Of a DNA stretch of 64,000 nucleotides, positions 57,906 through 64,000 are shown piece by piece; within the stretch, counting starts at the first letter, position 1, and each line of letters starts with the position of its first letter. Made by a program: the position numbers and the translations under genes. The DNA is taken from the NCBI RefSeq assembly GCF_001540865.1, contig NC_033633.1:1819130-1883129 (forward strand), in the 5' to 3' direction. A model generated the notes under the pieces. The model made no database searches. It was not told the DNA's origin and saw only the letters and a program-made list of their open reading frames with translations. The DNA comes from Ananas comosus. Taxonomy: Eukaryota > Streptophyta > Magnoliopsida > Poales > Bromeliaceae.

Positions 57906-58977
57906 GGGGCAATTTCATGGATACCCCTCCCAAAGTCTAAAATATCATAGATATCCTTATAAAGTTTAAAATATCACCCATATCTTTGTAAACACAGAAA
58001 ATTATCATCAATATCCCTACTGTTAGTTATGTTAGCTTTACCATAGTTATTAAATTGTTAAAGATGGGTTAAATTTTAAAATGATTTATTTACCCTCAAA
58101 TTTTTCTTAAGTTAAAGTGTATGGAGACCCCCTCAACTATATGCCATTTTGAAACAGCTCTCTCAACTTTCATTTTTTTAGTTGATATCCCATTAGCTTT
58201 TAGTTTTTTAAAAAATTAACTAATTTCAGTGTATGAAAAAATGAGAAGTTTTTAGTTTTTTTGATAATTTTACCAAATCTAGTGGCTCTATTTATATTTT
58301 ATCGAATAAATAATTATATATAAAAATTTAAATGAAAATAATGTTAAGGAATTATCCGATATTTCTTTAATGTTGAAAGCTTAAAATTTTTTTTTAATCA
58401 AAATATTCTTGATAATTTTATCTGCATTAAACGCATTAAAAAACTAAAATATAATATATTTTAGCTTTTGAACAAAACTCTCTTTTTGTTTCAATCGACA
58501 GAACAATGCTTGCATATAGTTATGTGATTTACTTTTGCTTAAATAGGAAAAAAAATAAAATCTATAATTTATTTCAAAATTACTATTACTACTGAACCTG
58601 AACCGAAATCCAAAACTAAAAACAAAAACAAAATCAGATAAAAACATACTATATATAAAATATAATTTTTATATATTTTTTAATAATTAATATATATTAA
58701 TAATTTAATTTAATATGTATATATTAAATACTCAAATTTAGATTTACAAAAAATATCTTGAAATACCTATTAGTATTTCTACTATTAATAAGAAATAAAG
58801 GGTAAAATGGTATTTTCAAAATTTAACTCCTTTTCAGATGGGACTTAACGGATTTTAACTAATGAGGGGTATTTATGATAATTTTAAACATATTGGAGGG
58901 TATTTGTGATATTATTAATTTTAGAAAGATATGGATGAAATTAATAGTTTCTAGAAGGGCATCTATGAAATTATTCC
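57906..58977. mobile_element. Mutator-like element, 1.07 kb, with 9-bp target duplication
   Basis: Termini GGGGCAATTTCATGGAT and (reverse complement of right end) GGAATAATTTCATAGAT. The inverted similarity continues through the next ~100 bp (atacccctccc against ggagggtat). The target duplication TACTTTTAA is perfect (57897-57905 and 58978-58986). The interior is AT-rich with no ORF. It includes a fragment of the dispersed repeat with tgtatggagaccccctcaac near 58114, perhaps a nested insertion. Confidence 0.87.
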
Positions 58978-59050
58978 TACTTTTAACTATTCGCACATTA
59001 TTAATGTACCCGACTCCGAAAGGGTAAGCTTACCGCAGGGCGCACCAGCG

Positions 59051-59242
59051 TTAGGGCATGTAGAGCTTGTTGCCGCATTTGCACCGCCACGCCTCCGGGT
59101 AGTACTCGGCGATGACCGGCGTGCCCGGCGGCACCGGCACATGCACGGGACTGCACGGGGTGCAGTCGCTGCACTTGGACGCGCACCGCGGAGGGTACGA
59201 CCCTGGCCCCGCGCTCAGCTTCCGACGGTAGAAAAGTCTTCT
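59051..59242 (-). CDS. EPFL: EPFL (EPIDERMAL PATTERNING FACTOR-like) peptide, last exon only
   Basis: On the minus strand an acceptor, tctgttacag, precedes an in-phase 63-residue reading frame ending TAA at 59051-59053. It contains the mature cysteine-rich domain: GPGSYPPRCASKCSDCTPC, then PVHVPVPPGTPVIAEYYPEA and WRCKCGNKLYMP. This gives a CxxxCxxCxxC...CxC pattern and a family-typical C-terminus. EPFL peptides are secreted ligands of ERECTA-family receptor kinases, controlling stomatal patterning and organ growth. The EYYPEAWRCKCGNKLYMP ending fits the EPFL4/5/6 (CHALLAH) group as I remember it. The signal peptide and pro-region must lie upstream at higher coordinates. None is visible there, and a 270-bp assembly gap at 61815-62084 is the likeliest place. 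The coding patch is GC-rich in AT-rich surroundings. Confidence 0.88.
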   Translation of the reverse strand, partial: RRLFYRRKLSAGPGSYPPRCASKCSDCTPCSPVHVPVPPGTPVIAEYYPEAWRCKCGNKLYMP

Positions 59243-59582
59243 CTGTAACAGATATTTTCCGCACGAAATTTTTACCAGACCAATCAAATTAATAAAAGAC
59301 TGAATGATAAGAAAATCACTGGTCATCCTCAAGAATACAATACTGTTCTTATAAAATGTTGACGTGGTAATAAATTTATGCGACACTTTTAAATAATTAC
59401 GTTTATGAATTAATTAACACCTATACTTTCATTTACATTTTGGTTCATAAATCATTAAGAAAACTAGTGCATTTTACAAAAGAGGAAAATAAATGTCAAT
59501 TTTCGTAATTAAACTTTTTAATAATTTGAGACTTAAAGTCTAATATGTATAAAATAGAGCTCTACTATTTAAACCAATATAT

Positions 59583-60117
59583 GGCGTAGGTCTTGTGTGT
59601 TATTAGGAGTATAGAGGTCTCTATATTGACTGTTAAATCGTTTTCAATTATGTAACTTTCTGATCGGCTCCGTCAGACTTGATTTAGTATATTTGAACTA
59701 TCCAAAAAACAAATTTTATAATTTTTTAATATTATTTACCTGGTGATCGAAAGGACTCAAAATTGAAAATAAAAATCTCATAAAATGTTATGATGTAACA
59801 CTAAAATTTTCGATCAGAAATATTGATTTTATTATAGATAGTATAAAAATTTTCTATCAAAATTCTATCTGATTTGAATACTTGTATACCGTTAAACTTG
59901 AAAACGGCAGATATCAACCATTAAAAATTATGGATTTTGAATCATTTCGATCATTAGGTTAATGATATTGAAAATCCGCAAAAAAGTAATTTCAAAATCT
60001 TTCAAATAAGCTAAATCAAGTCTATTGGAGTCGATCGTTGTTTCGAAAGTCCTATCATCGGAAACAGTTTAGAAATACGGAGGCCTTCGTATTCCTAATA
60101 GCATACAAGTCCTACTC
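59583..60117. mobile_element. Mutator-like MITE upstream of the EPFL exon
   Basis: Termini GGCGTAGGTCTTGTGTGTTA and (reverse complement) GAGTAGGACTTGTATGCTAT. The arms stay complementary for more than 100 bp (agacttgatttagtatattt against aaataagctaaatcaagtct). The target duplication CCAATATAT is perfect (59574-59582 and 60118-60126), although the right copy merges into a TA run. No ORF. It would sit in an intron of the EPFL gene. Confidence 0.82.

Positions 60118-60120
<3 letters not shown>

Positions 60121-60167
<47 letters not shown>
60121..60167. repeat. (TA)n microsatellite
   Basis: About 23 uninterrupted AT units. Confidence 0.95.
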
Positions 60168-60170
<3 letters not shown>

Positions 60171-60259
60171 GACCAAATTGCAATATTGGAATAGCGCAGG
60201 GACAAGCCATGAAACTCCTGCTACAACGCGCCAACAACGACCATTCCGTATGGACGTTG

Positions 60260-60403
60260 CGGCGCACGTTAGCCAATCACTAACGTGCGCCGAATCCGTC
60301 AGGCCACGTGGGGCCCCGCGGACACCGTGATTCGTGCTGTCGCCAAGGTGAGCTGGCGGCGCATGTTAGCGTAGGCCGCCACGCCCGTGCTAACATGCGC
60401 CGC
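60260..60403. repeat. Two GC-rich perfect hairpins with related arms
   Basis: Hairpin 1: CGGCGCACGTTAG (60260-60272), a 7-nt loop, CTAACGTGCGCCG (60280-60292). Hairpin 2: GCGGCGCATGTTAGC (60356-60370), an 18-nt loop, GCTAACATGCGCCGC (60389-60403). Both stems are perfect and share GGCGCA(C/T)GTTAG. The flanking sequence is a GC-rich island (60230-60410) in AT-rich DNA. A 49-bp-like direct repetition (gttcgaaatagcgtgagactga / gttcaaaatagtatgagactga) follows at about 60497 and 60536. Confidence 0.85.
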
Positions 60404-60599
60404 TTCTGATTTATCTTTATTTATAACACCGTATGTTGTTGGTTTAAATAAGCTAACATTCTGCCTGTGGCAGGAAGTCATGTGTGTGTCGAGTGATGTT
60501 CGAAATAGCGTGAGACTGAGTTGGGTCGAGTTATGTTCAAAATAGTATGAGACTGATTGAATCGAATCACAATCGAGACCCGTGGGCGCTGTGTCTGTA

Positions 60600-60918
60600 T
60601 ACTTTAAGTAGACCTGGCAAACAGATAGGTTGGGTAACCCGCGGGCGGATCATTGTACCCGTGGATTACTTGGGCATAGGTAAAATTTATTCGTAAATTT
60701 TTGGGTAGCCAACATCATTACCCATACCCGCCCTCGGGTGAGCGGGTGGGTATGCGGGTTACCTGCAAATTTTTTTTCTTTCTTTTTTCTTATATTTTTT
60801 AAATACAAAATACATATATGTAAATTTTAAAAATATGACATAACTCATTATTTAAAATATCATAACATACAGTAAAATTATTTAAAGTCTTAGAGCTTAA
60901 AAATTTCGTAATATAAAA
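60600..60918. other. Transposon-like fragment up to the first gap
   Basis: Starts tagacctggcaaacagatag and is rich in gggtaacccgcgggcgg and ggtgagcgggtgggtat words. It resembles the left half of the GC-ended hAT-like elements at 31253 and 55138. The right end is not found, perhaps because of the gap. Confidence 0.4.
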
Positions 60919-60943
60919 NNNNNNNNNNNNNNNNNNNNNNNNN
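60919..60943. other. Assembly gap (25 N)
   Basis: 25 undetermined bases. They replace the outer left end of the MITE that continues to the right. Confidence 0.99.
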
Positions 60944-61283
60944 CCCCCCTGTGGTTTCGTGCATTCTCACTTTGCTACCCTGTGGTTTAAAACGTATCAA
61001 TTTGCCCCCCTGTGGTTTCGTTTTTATCTTTTTGTTATCAATTTTATTATTATTTTTTTTTAAAATCAGTGACAAAGTTAAAATTAAAGGATACTAAAGT
61101 GACTATTCGATAAATATAGATGGTTATCTGAAGTTTTTTGTATATAATTTAACGAAATATTAACGAAAAAGCTTCCGAAAAGATAAAAATGAAACCACAG
61201 GGGGGTAAATTAATACGTTTTAAACCACAGGGTAGCAAAGTGAGAATGCACGAAACCACATGGGGGGTTTTTGAAGTTTTCCC
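60944..61283. mobile_element. Mutator-like MITE truncated by the gap
   Basis: The left arm (cccctgtggtttcgtgcatt, accctgtggtttaaaacgta) and right arm (ttaaaccacagggtagcaaa, ggggggtttttgaagttttc) are long inverted repeats. They match the element at 17947-18301, with the right terminus ccc at 61283. The outer left terminus is lost in the N run. Confidence 0.82.
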
Positions 61284-61403
61284 TAAAAGTTTTTCACCAA
61301 CTATTGTAGAAAAGTGAAACCAACTTTGAAATATACCAAAAAGTAGAGACAAAAGAAATATATTTTTCTCTCACAACATATTACTAATAAGTGTATGAAA
61401 ACT

Positions 61404-61404
<1 letters not shown>

Positions 61405-61438
<34 letters not shown>
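61405..61438. repeat. (GA)n microsatellite
   Basis: About 17 GA units. Confidence 0.95.
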
Positions 61439-61442
<4 letters not shown>

Positions 61443-61765
61443 GGACCTGAGTGTGAGAATTAGTTCTGAAGTTTCTGTGATCTGCAAAAAAATGATAGAG
61501 AAATTAAGTAAGGGACTACAAATTCTAACCCAGAGTATTTACAAAAAGAAGAAGTTTTGATAAATGATGATGGTTATGAGTTTCCTTCCTAAGTATTCAT
61601 TGTTCTTTAAAATAAATAATGAAGGGGGGAAAAGATAATGTAAGAAGAAGCAGAGGAAACTAATGCCGATGATGCTATTTTTCTCTAATAAACTCTATCA
61701 CCAAAACATTCACACTAAGATTAAATATGGGTAGCACTCAAAATCCTTTTTTTAACTTCTCAGAG

Positions 61766-61767
<2 letters not shown>

Positions 61768-61814
<47 letters not shown>

Positions 61815-62136
61815 NNNNNNNNNNNNNNNNNNNNNNNNNNNNNNNNNNNNNNNNNNNNNNNNNNNNNNNNNNNNNNNNNNNNNNNNNNNNNNNNNNNNNN
61901 NNNNNNNNNNNNNNNNNNNNNNNNNNNNNNNNNNNNNNNNNNNNNNNNNNNNNNNNNNNNNNNNNNNNNNNNNNNNNNNNNNNNNNNNNNNNNNNNNNNN
62001 NNNNNNNNNNNNNNNNNNNNNNNNNNNNNNNNNNNNNNNNNNNNNNNNNNNNNNNNNNNNNNNNNNNNNNNNNNNNNNNNNNNNTTATCTCTCTCTCCTT
62101 CAAACCATTCTCCTCCTCCTCCTCCTTCCTTTGCCC

Positions 62137-62199
<63 letters not shown>

Positions 62200-62296
62200 G
62201 CTCTCTCTCTCAACTGTAGCACACCCAGATGAGATCTCACTCACTCACTGAGACAAAAGTTGCAGAGGAATTTAATAGATTGCATAATTATAAACA

Positions 62297-62335
<39 letters not shown>
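61768..62335. repeat. GA/CT microsatellites around a 270-bp assembly gap
   Basis: (GA)n at 61768-61812, N run 61815-62084, (CT)n at about 62143-62198, then a second CT run at about 62302-62335. On the minus strand the sequence right of the gap reads as a GA-rich, plant-leader-like stretch and includes an ATG at about 62104-62106 (gagaATGgtttga) that terminates at once. The EPFL signal-peptide exon could lie in the gap. Confidence 0.7.
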
Positions 62336-62339
<4 letters not shown>

Positions 62340-62795
62340 AGGCTCTGAGACTCTCTGAGCAAGTGAAGGGAAAATCTCAAATCTCTAGCACAAGCTGCTG
62401 AGCTCACTTGTTTAAAGATGGTTAAAATTGCATAGATAACCCCTAAACTATTGGACCTTCTCAAATAGGTCTCTGTACTTTTTTTTTTCTTATTGGCATT
62501 TTCTTATTTTTGTTTGCTTCGATATGATTTTATTAGGTTATTTAGCGAGGACATTACATTTCATAGCTTCAAGGACAAGAAAAGAGAGTAAATTTCAGTA
62601 ATAACTTAAAAAAAATTTACTTAATTCTTTTTAAAAAATTAATAAAATAAATAATAAATAAAAAGTGTCAATAAATACCAAAAATAAAGCACTTCTACAT
62701 ACTTATAGAAGAATTTAATTAGTTCATGTACTTAATCTAAGGTGAGATATGCACTTACCATCACATCAATAATTATACTGACACAATTTTCAAAA

Positions 62796-63278
62796 GGATT
62801 AATTTCTCACAATTCCTTGTAAATATATGAGGTGGCCAATAAATTTCAACAAAATTTAATTTTTCATATTTGTCCGTACAAAAGCCCAGTGATATTTATA
62901 TTTACTTTCCTGATTTGTTACCGTTAGAGTATTATTTATGTTTTAACAAAAAATAAGTAAAATAATATTTTTGATATCACAAATATGTCTCTCAAAATTT
63001 TTCAACTTTTGAATTATGCACAAATGTCCTCCCAAAAATATCCAACGATCATTTCGTCCTTTCTACAATTAAAATAATATAAGAGGGGTAAAAAAGATCA
63101 ATTTATTTTTTACTAATCAGAATTAATTATTTTACCTATTTTTCTATCAGGTCCTACCAATAAAAGTATATTTGAAAACGTTAGAATTTTTATAAGAATA
63201 AATATGCAATATTAAAATTTGTAGAAAAATATTTGGTAATTCGATATATTTACAGAAAACTGTATGCAATTAACTTTT
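62796..63278. mobile_element. Foldback MITE
   Basis: The left arm ggattaatttctcacaattc, cttgtaaatatatgaggt is mirrored by the right arm atatatttacagaaaactgt, atgcaattaac, giving a ~45-bp imperfect inverted repeat. It is similar in style to the element at 39106-39541. No matching target duplication was found. Confidence 0.5.
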
Positions 63279-63299
63279 TTTTGCAAAAAAATACGGTAA

Positions 63300-63600
63300 A
63301 GTCCAAGGGCCTAGTTGAAACTAGTCCACAGTTGAGGATGTCTCCATACATTTGTACCTTTTTAAGTTTTGATTTTTATTTTATAGTGAAATGACCGATT
63401 TGCCCTTCACAGGTTTCTGGAAATAGGATACATGTATGTATCTAAAGAGGATGGTATATACATACGCTGCTCATTTCACTATTTTGGTTAAGTGATGGAG
63501 CTTCATTTGTCCATGGAATTTGCTAAGATCACTACATGAAGCCTCTTTCATACCTAGCTCACTAAGAAATGTAGTGAGGTTGAGGACCACGAATCTTTGA
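63300..63600. other. Spacer with a copy of the dispersed foldback end motif
   Basis: cagttgaggatgtctccatac at about 63331 matches the ends listed for 9221-9551. The rest is non-coding with nothing recognised. Confidence 0.4.
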
Positions 63601-63639
63601 GTGAACCGAATTAAAAAGGTTTTAACCATTTATGGCACT

Positions 63640-64000
63640 TGTTGTGGTCCAACACTGGTTCAAGTCCGGTTAGCCCAAATTGTCTAATGATTGAGATTGT
63701 TTGCGACTTCTAGATTCGATTAGGGTAGGGGTCTAGTGAGGTACGATGCATTCTATGCCGGCGTTACTAACTGTAGAATTTGGCACGGCCATAGCATATA
63801 GTGGTGTTCGATAAAATGTTACTTTAGTGGTCTATCTTTATTTGTAACGCGTTGTGTGGTCCAACAATGGCTCGAAGCCCAAATCATCCAAATTGACCTA
63901 TGATTACGATTGTATGAGACATTTCGATTCAATCGGGTGAGCGGTCTCGTGGGGTGGGATATATTCTTTGCCAAGATTCATATAGGATATAATGGCGTCG
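63640..64000. repeat. Diverged direct duplication of about 212 bp at the right edge
   Basis: gttgtggtccaacactggtt (about 63641) matches gtgtggtccaacaatggctc (about 63854). The following cccaaattg..tgattgagattgt, ttcgatt and tagggtaggggtctagtgagg have counterparts at the same spacing (caaattgacctatgattacg, ttcgattcaatcggg, ggtctcgtggggtggg). The region continues beyond the window and may be part of a larger retroelement or satellite. Confidence 0.55.

Noticed and set aside
59308..59386. N-terminal extension of the EPFL reading frame upstream of the acceptor (MSHKFITTSTFYKNSIVFLR...)
   Set aside because: AT-rich, not a signal peptide followed by a plausible pro-region, and separated from the cysteine domain by a good splice acceptor; it is most likely intron.
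61727..62219. Long open frames spanning the N run
   Set aside because: Produced by undetermined bases plus GA/CT microsatellites; no evidence of coding.

Overview
The window is nuclear DNA from a flowering plant. The genes are split by spliceosomal GT-AG introns, the families present are plant families, there is a nuclear-type tRNA-Ser, CT/GA-rich leaders lie upstream of start codons, and the AT-rich spacers are full of small non-autonomous transposons. A non-grass monocot (pineapple-like) is my best guess for the source, but that is an impression and not a proof. Two runs of N (60919-60943 and 61815-62084) and three single Ns inside low-complexity or repetitive DNA (4880, 30767, 55649) show a draft assembly.

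Layout: 1-428 is the C-terminal exon of an unidentified gene, followed by tRNA-Ser(UGA) at 729-810 and a repeat-rich stretch with a TRIM-like retroelement, a SINE and a Pack-MULE-like element. Four multi-exon genes or gene fragments with clear exon structure follow on the + strand: a two-domain saposin B protein (5999-8585), a 13-exon TLC/MFS-type membrane carrier (9777-15024), a long membrane-anchored coiled-coil protein of the plant 'NST1-like' type (20908-27748, with a 4.1 kb intron hosting a hAT element), and an EngB/YihA-type GTPase with a long basic N-terminal extension (29260-34287). A tiny single-pass membrane protein (36308-36690) comes next.

The right half holds an SLX1-type GIY-YIG endonuclease (+, 40275-42564), an intronless CBL-interacting protein kinase (-, 43311-44615) converging on it, and, after about 14 kb of transposon-rich spacer, the last exon of an EPFL secreted-peptide gene (-, 59051-59242). 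The upstream exon(s) of the EPFL gene probably fall in or near the assembly gap at 61815-62084. From memory, SLX1/HIGLE, CIPK11 and CHAL/EPFL6 are adjacent loci in Arabidopsis (At2g30350, At2g30360, At2g30370), so this looks like a conserved microsyntenic block.

No operon-like or novel enzymatic system is visible. The most unusual content is a set of well-delimited non-autonomous transposons. There are three CACTA-type MITEs with 3-bp target duplications, SINEs with 15-bp duplications, two hAT-like elements with 8-bp duplications, four Mutator-like elements with 9-bp duplications, and a TRIM. There is also a pair of GC-rich perfect hairpins at 60260-60403. In the SLX1 protein I see a 30-residue internal duplication and two SUMO-interaction-like motifs, and no C-terminal RING.
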